From contig NC_079432.1 of NCBI RefSeq assembly GCF_026213295.1, positions 15,053,761 through 15,117,760 of the forward strand: a DNA stretch of 64,000 nucleotides, in the 5' to 3' direction. This document shows, in pieces, positions 1-8,425 of this stretch. The notes under the pieces are model-generated. The model had not been told where the DNA came from. It was given only the letters and a program-made list of their open reading frames with translations, and ran no database searches. Position 1 is the stretch's first letter, and each line of letters opens with the position of its first letter. The DNA comes from Gadus chalcogrammus (taxonomy: Eukaryota; Chordata; Actinopteri; Gadiformes; Gadidae). A program made the position numbers and the translations under genes.

Positions 1-358
1 TCCGCAGGAACACATGCATTATCTTACACATTATGATAGTCTAACACTTCTTAATTAAGCCTAATTCTGTTTGACAAAGAAAAGAAAATGTTTCACACTG
101 TACTGGTATAATTTAATTAATGCGTAGCCCACACACACACACACACACACACTTTTTTTTTACTGAATAGAGCTTGAACACATCATAATGTAACTCAGTG
201 CAACCTAATATGCAACTGCATCAATCCATTCAATTCGTTTTTATACATACATGTAGCACTTTGTTATACATTGAATAGTTTTTTAACTAAATCTGGTGCA
301 TTTATATGTCCAATGTAATTGCACACTGTCCCTTTTTAAATAAATAAATTGCACTTAC
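1..358 (-). other. Intron of the hAT transposase gene (partial)
   Basis: AT-rich sequence downstream of the splice donor at 358. It contains a short (CA)12 run at 129-152 and no open frame that continues the transposase. No acceptor can be placed inside the window. Confidence 0.55.
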
Positions 359-1199
359 TGATGGCGTTGTGCAGTCTGTGTCCAAAGCATTGGAGGTTGG
401 GCCACTCAGTCAGTCTCAAGGCTTTAATCATGTTGGTACCGCTGTCCGTAGTCATGCAAACAAGACGGTCTTCTCGAAGCTTCCAGGAGGCCAGCGAGTC
501 TTGTAACCCTTGGGCTATTACTTCGCCAGTGTGGTCGTCCGGGAAGTACGATGTCTGCAGGCACTTGCCTCGCAGGGTCCATTCTCCGTCAATAAAATGC
601 ACAGTCAGACTCAAATATGGGTGTGTGGTTCGGCTGGACCATAGGTCGGTAGTGGTGGAAAAATAAACGATGTTTTGCAGCTGCTCTGCGACTCCAGCTC
701 TTGTTATGTTGTATAAATTAGGCAATGCAACTGTGGCGAAATGCTTGCGGCTGGGCAGTTGATATTTTGGGTCTATCGTTTGCAGCATCTTAATGAACCC
801 GTTTTTTTCTACGGTATAGATGGGGACCATATCTTTTGCGATGTGATATGTCACCGCATCTGTGATCGCCTGCCACCGGGGCCCTTTCTTGTCATAAGGA
901 ATGACTGCTGAAAATGCTGCTGCCAAGGTTACCTGCTTTTTTACAGGCGCTTTGTGGCTTGAGCTCGGATCTGCATCTTTTAGTGCTACACACTCCTGCC
1001 ATTCCACTGCATGTCTCTGTCGCAGGTGCTGGAATAAGTTGGTTGTGTTCCCATGTTTTGCCGCGATCAACTTTCTACAAACCTTACAAAGTACAGATGT
1101 TTGTTCTATGTCTGTCCGCTTGTAACCGAACCACTTCCATACGACTGAAGTAGCACCCTTTTTATGAACGAGTTCTTCTTCATCGGTGTTCGTGGACAT
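359..1199 (-). CDS. hAT transposase, first coding exon (BED zinc finger + start of RNase H-like core)
   Basis: This exon encodes the first ~280 residues of a ZBED-type hAT transposase, the enzyme that cuts and pastes the surrounding element. The start chosen is the ATG at 1199 (MSTNTDEEELV), because the longer open frame to 1271 only adds sequence unlike the family. A BED zinc finger follows (VWKWFGYK then CKVC and HLRQRH). Next come the hAT core motifs TTDLWSS (first catalytic Asp), TTDSGTNM (second Asp region) and CFGHRLHNAIS. The frame is uninterrupted. At 358/359 there is a good splice donor (A|GTAAGTGC on the minus strand), so the apparent stop at 336 is intronic. The rest, including the catalytic Glu and dimerisation domain, would be in exons left of the window. 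Its integrity suggests a rather young copy. Confidence 0.82.
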
Positions 1200-1758
1200 T
1201 GTTATGGTAGGGGAGATCAGGGTCGATTGAAACACAGCGATTTCCTCGAAAACCACGGCAAGACTGACCAACCCCGCGAATTTTTTTATTATTTTTTAAA
1301 ATATGCTGTTTCATTCGTCCTGCATGTGTGTTTCAAACGTCCCGACTAGTCGGGGCTTTTGAAACGGATGTCAACTTACATTCAAAGTTAAAAAACAGCT
1401 CGATCATTATGTATTAAATTACACTTGTAACTAAGAGAACACACATGTGAGTTGTTGATCACAAATTATTTGTATACATAACGTCATCTTTGCAAAAGAC
1501 GTTTAACTGAAAAGTGTTTCAATCGACCCGGCTCTCCCCCAAGTCTGTCGGGGGCGAGGTGAATGTGATTGCAGTAGGCTGAGTTTTGCGCGCGTTCTGG
1601 AAAGTGAGAGAGGAGGCTACTACGGAGTCTATTCAGCAAAACAAATCGGAAGAGTCTAGAACTGTTTTTAAATCGCGATTTTTCGGTTCAGCCATTTCAC
1701 AAACCGTAGGAAAGAAAAAATGCAAATTAATCGATTAAACCGAAAAAATCGCCCAGCC

Positions 1759-2622
1759 CTATTCTGAAGTGTACCTCCTCCAGAACTGGTCAGCTACAGC
1801 CTGACTGTACTTCCAGGTACGATCACTGACGTCATCAGTTGAGGCATAGGCGGCGAGTGGGAGAGCTGTGTCTGGCCGCCCCATGAGGAGAGAGTTGGGC
1901 GTGATGGGATCGAGGTCAGCCAGGTCGCTACTCGTGTATCCCAACGGCTTAGAGTTGAGGATGGCCTCCACTTCAACCAACACTGTGGCGAAGACCTCTG
2001 CTTTGGGGACCTGTCCTCCAAGGGCGAAGTTGAGAGCCGCTTTCACTGACCTGACTTCCCTCTCCCACACTCCTCCGAAATGAGGGGCGCTAGGTGGGTT
2101 GTACTGGAAGTCGACTTGGAGGGGGGCTAGTTCTTTCTTCAACTCCTCTGTCATGTCTCTGTAGTTCTTCTTCAGCTCAGCTTCCGTTGGCCGCCTTCCT
2201 CTCTTGGGTTTTTCAGCCGGGGCTGCGGTGGGTTCTTCGACCACCTCAGCGACAACAGCCAACTCCACAGGGGTCTCTTCCGCCTCCTCTTGCTGCTTGG
2301 CCTTTCTTCCCCGGGCTTTAGACGGAGCCTTCACCTTCTCAGGGGCCAAACTCTCCACCACTTGGAGCTCTTCGGAGGCCTCCTCCTCCTCAACAGACTC
2401 TTGCTTGGTCTTCTTTGATCTCCTTGATTTCTCAGGCAGCTGCTTCACAACAGCCTCTGGAAGGACCGGGATGTCTACCTCCGCCTCCTCTTCTGGTTTG
2501 GCCTTGATTGACCTTCCCCTCTTGGCTCGGACCGGGGCCTGGGTCGGTTGTTTGGCAGCGACCTGTTCAACGGCGACCGCCTCGGGTTCTGGTCCAGCCT
2601 TCCTCCCTCGTCTGGCCTTCAC
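1759..2622 (-). pseudogene. Basic repeat block fused to BEL/Pao integrase C-part
   Basis: Residues 1-~145 continue the Lys/Arg- and Glu-rich repeat (RRGRKAGPEPE, RAKRGRSIKAKPEEE, KARGRKAKQQEE, KPKRGRRPT). Near 2190 the sequence becomes BEL integrase: AELKKNYRDM, then NPPSAPHFGGVWEREVRSVK (containing the expected catalytic Glu), then the LNSKPL and LTPNSLL/MGR-type region and WKYSQAVADQFWRRY. The first two catalytic Asp residues and the zinc-binding N-domain are missing. The frame ends at 1759 because a hAT element is inserted after RRYTSE. The 5' start (GTG at 2622) is artificial: the stop of the upstream frame and this start overlap, so a frameshift in the repeat block separates two formerly joined frames. 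Confidence 0.75.
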
Positions 2623-2855
2623 CCTGACAGGGCCGGCTCTTCGGGCTGAGCGTCAGCCGCCCCCTCACTGACCTCCTCCTCCTCCATCACTCCCACCTGA
2701 GGCTCCTGCTGGGCGGCCTTCCGGTTTCTTCTCGGCTTCGCCACTTTTACAGCGGGAACGGACTCTTCCTCAGGCTGGGGAACAGCCGTCGGCTGTTCAG
2801 CCACCTTCTTGGGGGTCCTTCCCTTCCTGGTTGCTGGAGTCTTGACTGGAGGTGG
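2190..2855 (-). other. Foreign Lys/Arg-Glu/Pro repeat block replacing pol (possible host-gene capture)
   Basis: About 660 bp between protease linker and integrase remnant. It encodes roughly six imperfect units of ~32-42 residues, each with a basic core (RKGR, RRNRK, RRGRK, RAKRGR, SRRSKK, KARGRK, KRGRR) followed by an acidic Glu/Ala/Val/Pro stretch. Cores of the R-G-R type resemble AT-hooks. From memory of the family, the closest overall look is the repeat region of fish Ki-67 (mki67); nucleolin-like or HMGA-like sources are alternatives. It is not any known BEL/Pao domain. One frameshift at 2619-2622 breaks it. Confidence 0.55.
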
Positions 2856-4757
2856 GAGTGCGGTGGTGTCCGATTGCCATAGCTTACGGACGTTCTCCAT
2901 AAGTATCCCATCCTCGGCCTCGGCTCCGAGGTAGTGGGTTCGGGTCTGGCTGGGCTTAGTACTCTTCAGGTTGATGGGGCCTTGGAGGGTCCAGCCCAGT
3001 GGAGTATCTAGGGCAACGGGACAGCCTCTCGGGCCCGGCAGGATGCGTCTTGGGAGGGTGAGCCTGGCGTAGTCCGACCCAAGCAGGATGGTCGGCACCA
3101 CTTCCTCTTCTTGGTCAAGCTCCAACTCAGACAGATGGGGGTACTTAGCCTCGAGGGCCTTTATCGGGTATCCGTACTTAGAAAGGCTCAAATCGGCTGC
3201 CGTGAACACGTCACACAGAGGATGCACCTCTCCTGGTCGTCCCCGCGCCATGATCTCTAGGGACACTATCTCACCCGCGACCTTGGTGGGCTCTGGCCTG
3301 ATGGTGAGGATGTTCATCTGGTGGGGTCGACCCTTGAGTCCCAGGGCGTTGGCTGCTTCCTTCAGCAGGAGGGTGCGTTCTGCGCCGTCGTCAATGATTG
3401 CGTAGGTCGACATCTCTTTACCATCATGGCGTAGGACGACCGGCACCATCTTGAGTAGCACCCGGGAGTTGTAACCACGCACTGGGCCTACGTAGTAGGT
3501 GCGACCCTCCTCTGTCTCAGCGGATGGGTCCTGGGTGGTCTCCCTGGTCTCTGGTTTATCCCTTCCGTCATTGAGATCATGGAGGACTGTGAGGTGCGTC
3601 CTGCCGCACTCCTTAATGCGACAGGGCCTCTTTAGGGTGCATTGCTTGGCCATGTGCTCGCGGGCGCACCTCCAACACCGTTTGTTGTCCTTGATCCACT
3701 GCTTCCTCTCTTCGGTGTTCTTCTTCTCGAACTCAGGACAGCGTTCGAGCCAGTGTGGCTCCGTGCAATATGGGCAAGGCGGTGGAGGTGTCCTATCGCC
3801 CTTCTTCTTCTCACCATTCTTAGGGCCGCCCCGTTCACCATGGGGGGCAGCCTTCCCTTCTGAGATGGTCGTCATCACCCGAACGGATCCTTCCCTCCTC
3901 CAGGAGGCTCGATCGGACCGTTCATGGCTGCCACACTTCGACTCAGCTTTCTTTGGGAGGCGGATGTGCTTCACCTCCCCTCTTAGGAACTCGGACAGCT
4001 CCTCTAGGCTGGCCGCCGGCTGGTCGGGATACAGCTGGTCGTGACGCCGCCGGAATCTCTCCTCTCTGTGTCTGGGTAGCTTCCTTATGAAGCGCTCTAC
4101 CGTGGAGCCTGTGTTCAGCTCTCTGGTTCCAGTCGGTCCCTGTAGTTTCAGCATCGTAACCAGGGAACGGACGCGGAGGGTGTAGTCATCGAGAGCTGCA
4201 TCGCTTCTGATATCTGGCAACTCCCCGAGGGCTTCAACCTCGTCGAGGATGTGGTCCCATGGACATCCCCAGCGGCGATCCAGTTCCGCGATGCTATCAG
4301 TGTAGGGGGTGGGGGACTGGGCATGGGAGAAGCACAACCTCTTAGCTATCGGTAGCTTGCAGTGGAGATGGAGTGTGAGCCACTTCTGTTGTTCACTGTG
4401 GTATGCCTGCGGTTCTCCTAACAGGTAGTCCAGGCTCAGTCGCATCTCCCGATAGTTCTCCCTGCTGTCTTCGGTGAAGAAGGGAACAATGGAACCAGGC
4501 GGGTGGTTAGGGAGTGGGTCGTAAGGTCCCGTGTAATGGCGTACTGTTTTCGATGGTGAGGAGAGAGGGAGGGGGTGTGGGCTTTGCCGGTGACGGTCCA
4601 GCAGGGAGTCCAGTCGTTCATTGAGCTCTAGTTCCTCATCCACAGGTGTACTTTGGGGTCTCGGGCTCAGAACTTGAGGCGCCTCTCCATCCCTCCTGCT
4701 TGGATTAGGGGGGCTAGCATTGGTGGGTGTTCGTGATATCGGGCCGTGATAGTGCAC
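2619..4757 (-). pseudogene. BEL/Pao Gag-protease fused to basic repeat block
   Basis: A 712-codon frame. Residues ~60-260 form a Gag region with the retrotransposon-Gag pattern around YLLGEPQAYHSEQQKW. At ~335-400 there are three Cys/His knuckles: CPYCTEPHWLERC, CWRCAREHMAKQC, and CRIKECGRTHLTVLH. From ~435 there is an aspartic protease of the A17 type with active site DDG in AIIDDGAERTLL, followed by the usual BEL linker (LGSDYARLTLPRR, DTPLGWTLQGP, VRKLWQ). Normal family members continue from VRKLWQ into reverse transcriptase. Here the sequence changes abruptly at about 2855 into Lys/Arg/Pro/Glu repeats (PATRKGRTPKK, KPRRNRKAAQQE) and stops at 2619. The repeat continues in another frame beyond the stop. 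Confidence 0.78.
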
Positions 4758-5605
4758 TCTGGTTGGCGAGAGAGAGCTAGCTTAGCGAGTTCTAGGTTCT
4801 GTGTGGCCGCCCGTTGTAGTGCCTCTGCGGTAGCCTGGGCTTGACGCTCCCGACGCTCTTTGTCACCACGGGCTTCTTGTTGCAGGTGTTCTTCTCTGGC
4901 GAGAGCGTCCTGGCGCTGGTGCTCCTCTCTGGCGAGAGCGTCCTGGCGCTGGTGCTCCTCTCTGGCGAGAGCGTCCTGGCGCTGGTGCTCCTCTCTGGCG
5001 AGAGCGTCCTGGCGCTGGTGCTCCTGGCTATCAACCAACTGCTGGATTAGCCTCTCGGAGAGTGCACTCCCAACGCTTGATCGTTCTGAGTAGCCGCTAC
5101 GCTGACTACCTGTCCGGCTACCGTGGACGCTGCCCCGCCGGCTACGGGATAGACGAGACCTCTGGTCACGGGGCCTGGAGAGGGGGGGGTCGATGAAGAA
5201 CTCACCCGGTTGGAAGGCCTGGGGGTCGGTCCTGTTCAGTGGGACCTCCGACTCGCCTTGGCTGTAGGTTTCTGATAGCGGCGGCTTGGCTGCTATCAGC
5301 CGCGGGCTCACTACTTTCACTGTCTCTTCTGAGGCTTTTAGTAGCGGGGAAGGGGGGTGTAAACTAGGTTGCGTGACCAACTCTGACTCTGGCGTGGCAG
5401 TAGCGTCCTCTACTGCCTGGGGTTGGTTGTCATCCATACTAGTGGGGCTATCAATCTCTGGCGTGCCCAGGTGATAGTCATTTAGTTTCGCGGGTGGCCT
5501 GCGTTCTCTAACAGAACGTGGTGTAAGTGATTCTAGGGAGGGGGTAGGGGCAGGGCCTACATCTAGGGTGGGGATTACGTCATCTCCCTCACTCTTTTGA
5601 GACAT
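4667..5605 (-). pseudogene. BEL/Pao gag, N-terminal part
   Basis: A 312-codon frame starting with ATG 22 bp after the primer binding site. The first ~170 residues are Pro/Ser/Thr-rich and low in hydrophobics. Residues ~170-290 are highly charged and should form a coiled coil; they contain an 11-residue unit (EEHQRQDALAR) repeated four times. The frame then runs into the next frame (start of the 712-codon gag-protease ORF) over 4667-4757. Intact relatives would read through as one Gag, so this is most simply a frameshift mutation, though programmed shifting cannot be excluded. Homology of this N-terminal segment itself is weak; the assignment rests on position and on the downstream Gag features. 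Confidence 0.6.
4893..5024 (-). repeat. 33-bp tandem repeat inside gag (4 copies)
   Basis: Four nearly identical 33-bp units starting at 4893, 4926, 4959 and 4992 encode the 11-residue motif EEHQRQDALAR. The unit length keeps the reading frame. The charge pattern suggests an extended helical or coiled-coil segment. Confidence 0.92.
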
Positions 5606-5626
5606 TATGCCTGATTACATACAACA

Positions 5627-5643
5627 TCCGGCTCGAAGGACCA
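5627..5643 (-). promoter_or_regulatory. Primer binding site, tRNA-Tyr type
   Basis: The plus strand reads TCCGGCTCGAAGGACCA, identical to the 3' end of eukaryotic tRNA-Tyr (T-arm end, acceptor strand and CCA). The minus (element sense) strand is therefore complementary to it and would prime minus-strand DNA synthesis. It sits 22 bp upstream of the gag ATG, where a primer site belongs. Confidence 0.75.
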
Positions 5644-6600
5644 TTAAATGTACTGAAGGAGGTACCGGAGCCTATAAAGGACTGTATAATTACCAAAGGG
5701 ATGTAATCTGACTCATGTAATCTATAACCAAATAATATCTAAACCTGGGTACATATTTAGCTAAGAGTGAGAGGAGACCAAAGCTACGTTTAACAATTTA
5801 ATACAGACAATAAACTACCCTAGATATACACATTAAACACATTGACATATAAACACTTCAATACACACTCTGACTCTACCTCCCCAATGCTGTACCCTCC
5901 CTTTAACCCAATCACACAGCACACACACACGCAGACAGTCCGACCTGAGATCCCTCGGTGGGCCTAACGAATGTCCTCGTGCTCGTAGTGCGGCGCCGCT
6001 GGGTCGTTGGTGCACTTGGAGTGGGGGTGAGTTGAAACTGCCGGATACAAAGGGGGGCGTTGGAGAGGGGGGACACCTCCCTTGTAGTTGGGGTGAAGAT
6101 CGGCGGTGCTGCCTGGTAGGGGGCTTGAACCCGCCTCACGAACCTCGTCTGGATCGAGGGAGACCAGCCTCTTACTGGGTCCCTATGGTGACTAGGCCGC
6201 GAGCACGTGCTCCTGGATAGCTTAGCTCTCCGCTAGCTCTTCTCCACGAGAAACACTAGCGGGCGAACGGACAGCAAACGCAGCTCTGTCTGCCGATACA
6301 CCGTGCTGCCGACAGCACGAATCTTCTAATTCGCTATATTTTGGCTTTACGTCCGCACCGTGCGGTTTCCAACTGCTGGTTACAATACAACGAAACCTTC
6401 CCTCGTGGCCGACTACGCGAGACTGATAATTGACTGCGCGAGTAACCGTATCACCCGTGGAATAAATCACTCCGCGCAGATAGGTCTCATTACGAACAAT
6501 ACACAACATGCCCGAACTGACGTAGTAAAAAGGGCAAACAAAGAAATGAGTAATACAATACCCCAATTAACATCAAATCAATTAGTACACAACAGATAAA
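5644..6600 (-). repeat. Putative 5' LTR/leader of the BEL/Pao element
   Basis: A stretch of about 950 bp without a gene lies immediately outside the primer binding site, where the LTR must start. The inner border should be at 5644-5650. The outer border cannot be fixed because the partner LTR is outside the window. No open frame in it resembles a protein. Confidence 0.45.
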
Positions 6601-7038
6601 ATGCACATTTAATCCCTGGAAGTATGAACTATAATTGCCCTTTAGGGTGACCAGACGTCCTCTTTTTCCCGGACATGTCCTCTTTTCGAGACCTAAAAAA
6701 TGCGTCCGGCAGGGATTCCAAAAACGTCCGGTATTTTGCCTCGTCGCAAAAAAAAATAAATATATATATTATTGTTATTATTATCTTTTTATTTGCCTCG
6801 TCGCATATTTGTGTTTCTGGGTCTTTCACATAACCTACTAGTTATTACCATTGTATATGTCTATGGTTATTACGGCCTTCCAAGTTCTGGAAATGGTATC
6901 TCCCTTACGTTCCACCTTCTTGCGCGAGCTGACTGTAGAGAGAGTCTGTCATTGGGCGACCGATCTCATGTGCTCGTTGAGAAGGTGCCGTGTATAGACG
7001 GAATGAAACCCCCACTGAAGTACGTAGGCTGACGATAC

Positions 7039-7040
<2 letters not shown>

Positions 7041-7075
<35 letters not shown>
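7041..7075 (+). repeat. Poly-C tract (35 C)
   Basis: Uninterrupted run of 35 C within the nonautonomous hAT; a second run of 22 C lies at 7190-7211. Confidence 0.95.
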
Positions 7076-7076
<1 letters not shown>

Positions 7077-7130
7077 TCAACAATCTTGCCCGGGGCGCAA
7101 TTGGACCTAGGATCGCCACTGTCTGCAGCC

Positions 7131-7190
7131 ATGCCTAAACGTAAATGTAAGTTCACGGACGAACTAAAGAAAAAATACCCATGTTTTCGC
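7131..7190 (+). pseudogene. Remnant of hAT transposase N-terminus
   Basis: Twenty codons from ATG (start MPKRKCKF, end KKYPCFR) look like the beginning of a zinc-finger-type hAT protein found in fish genomes. The frame then enters a poly-C run and is lost. It is a fossil of the autonomous parent inside the short element. Confidence 0.45.
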
Positions 7191-7257
7191 CCCCCCCCCC
7201 CCCCCCCCCCCGCGACGAAGTGTCCTCTTTTTCACAAACTCAAATCTGGTCACCCTA

Positions 7258-7997
7258 CCTTATATGCAATTAAAGGGACAACAATATCAACATATGCAAA
7301 CCTTCAGAACAGGTTGACAGTGCATTAGTCTGTTTATTTTAATGTTTAATTGCGTTAAATAAGAATATATATTCTGAAAGGGCTTTTTCAAACGCGCCAT
7401 CAAATCTCCCTGCAACCAATTGGCCAGGGTGGCTATAGCAAAAGAGCGGTCCCAGGTAGACGCATTGAAGGTCAAATAGGTAGCCAACAAAAAATATAAC
7501 TAGCATTTGTCCGTCCGTCCATCCATCCCCCCAATGTAAGTTCTTAAAAGAAACTGGTACTTAACTGACTTTTATTGGCAAGTTCAACGTTAAATACACA
7601 ATGCTATAAGAGTTTCTGGACAGATTATTGGATGCCATAGTTAAATAGCTGAGGTATTTTCAATATATGGCCAAAAGCACAGAGCGCTCAAATGTCGGTT
7701 CATGGCCGGGTTCTTCGGGCTTTGAGTTGACGTGAATTGTCTGTAACTGGCATTCTCTAGATCGGTTGGTTTTAACTACTCCAGAACTTCTCTTCATGGA
7801 AACTGAGAAAAATGTTCTCTGCAGTAGGCTACGTGTAGGACTCTCGGACTACATGACATGTAATTTGCTTTGTTGAACCGAATCCATCAATCTTCATCAG
7901 TCAGGCATTCATTGTATTTAAATTGAAGAGACATGGCCTGATGTCCCCTTTTGACATATTTATGACAAAATATTAATTTTCCTTTATTGTTTTGTAG
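7258..7997. other. No gene seen
   Basis: Ordinary AT-rich intergenic or intronic sequence. It ends in a pyrimidine tract and splice-acceptor-like TTTTGTAG at 7990-7997 just before the fucosyltransferase-like exon. Confidence 0.5.
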
Positions 7998-8425
7998 AGA
8001 CTAACCCGTCCAAACCGACGGTGACCGGATGTTTGCAGCTCTTATGCGGCGTGATATTTACACTGGGGACATTATTGACTTTGTATTTTACATTCATAAA
8101 GTCAACTCAGAATGGTAACTGCATCCCCCTCCCAAGTTACGCAAATCGTCACTACAATCCAGTCCAAAAAGTCGCAAAGAAACCCCTCATTCTGATATGG
8201 TTCTGGCCGGACGACCTAAAGTTTGACTTTCACGACTGCAAGAAACACCTCAACATCGATGGCTGCCATCTCACTGATGACCGATCCCTATACCTCAAAG
8301 CAAAGGAAGTGATTTTTTTTCACGATGCCATCAAAGACGATCTGTCCAACCTGCCCAGACTACGAAGGCCGGCCTTCCAGCATTTTATCAATATGTTTTG
8401 TTTGGCTTCGCTAACCATATATTAA
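7998..8425 (+). pseudogene. Alpha-1,3-fucosyltransferase (FUT9-like) fragment, truncated
   Basis: The frame starts after a splice-acceptor-like TTTGTAG; the first codon reached by a generic caller is GTG at 8021, not ATG. Residues ~1-30 form a type II membrane anchor (CGVIFTLGTLLTLYFTFIKST). The body matches the acceptor-side part of glycosyltransferase family 10: LILIWFWP, then DC..HLNIDGCHLTDDRSLY, then AKEVIFFHDAIKDDLSNLPR, ending at RRPAFQ. In functional enzymes this continues into a KW(I/V)WMNxESP motif and the GDP-fucose-binding domain. Here it runs into unrelated HFINMFCLASLTIY and a stop, so about two thirds of the enzyme is missing. It would be a Golgi fucosyltransferase if complete; as it stands it is most likely a pseudogene. 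An unusual splice form cannot be excluded because the upstream exon is not identified. Confidence 0.72.

Larger units (their letters stand above)
1..1761 (-). mobile_element. hAT DNA transposon (ZBED-type), right part only
   Basis: On the minus strand the element begins at 1761 with TAGGGCTGGGCGATTTTTTC, a terminus typical of teleost hAT elements, followed by a roughly 560-bp 5' region, the first transposase exon (359-1199) and a start of intron that runs off the left window edge. The insertion point lies inside the integrase reading frame of a BEL/Pao retrotransposon. The 8-bp target duplication on this side would be 1762-1769 (CTTCAGAA on the minus strand); its partner lies outside the window. 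The other terminal inverted repeat is not visible, so completeness cannot be judged. Confidence 0.8.
1762..6600 (-). mobile_element. BEL/Pao LTR retrotransposon, chimeric and interrupted
   Basis: Read on the minus strand: putative 5' LTR (about 6600-5644), primer binding site (5627-5643), gag, retropepsin, an unrelated basic repeat block, and the end of the integrase, cut at 1762 by a hAT insertion. The Gag knuckles, the protease context (AIIDDGAERT) and the integrase stretch NPPSAPHFGGVWEREVRSVK identify the BEL/Pao family. Reverse transcriptase and RNase H, normally ~1 kb or more between protease and integrase, are absent. Reading frames are broken twice (around 4667-4757 and at 2619-2622). 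The 3' part and 3' LTR are outside the window, so LTR length and target duplication cannot be checked; the outer border at about 6600 is a guess. Confidence 0.75.
6643..7257 (+). mobile_element. Nonautonomous hAT element with poly-C tracts
   Basis: The ends are inverted: TAGGGTGACCAGA at 6643-6655 and TCTGGTCACCCTA at 7245-7257, with further similarity (GTCCTCTTTTTC near both ends). No 8-bp target duplication is obvious. Internally it holds an ATG-led remnant (7131-7190, MPKRKCKFTDELKKKYPCFR) that resembles the N-terminus of fish BED/hAT transposases, interrupted by a C22 tract, and a C35 tract at 7041-7075. Confidence 0.68.

Noticed and set aside
2204..4044. Plus-strand ORFs opposite the BEL/Pao gag and repeat block
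   Set aside because: Shadow frames of the minus-strand gag-protease-repeat coding sequence.
6110..6145. Minus-strand GGGTTCAAGCCCCC resembling a tRNA B-box in the putative LTR
   Set aside because: No matching A-box or cloverleaf at the proper distance; probably chance.
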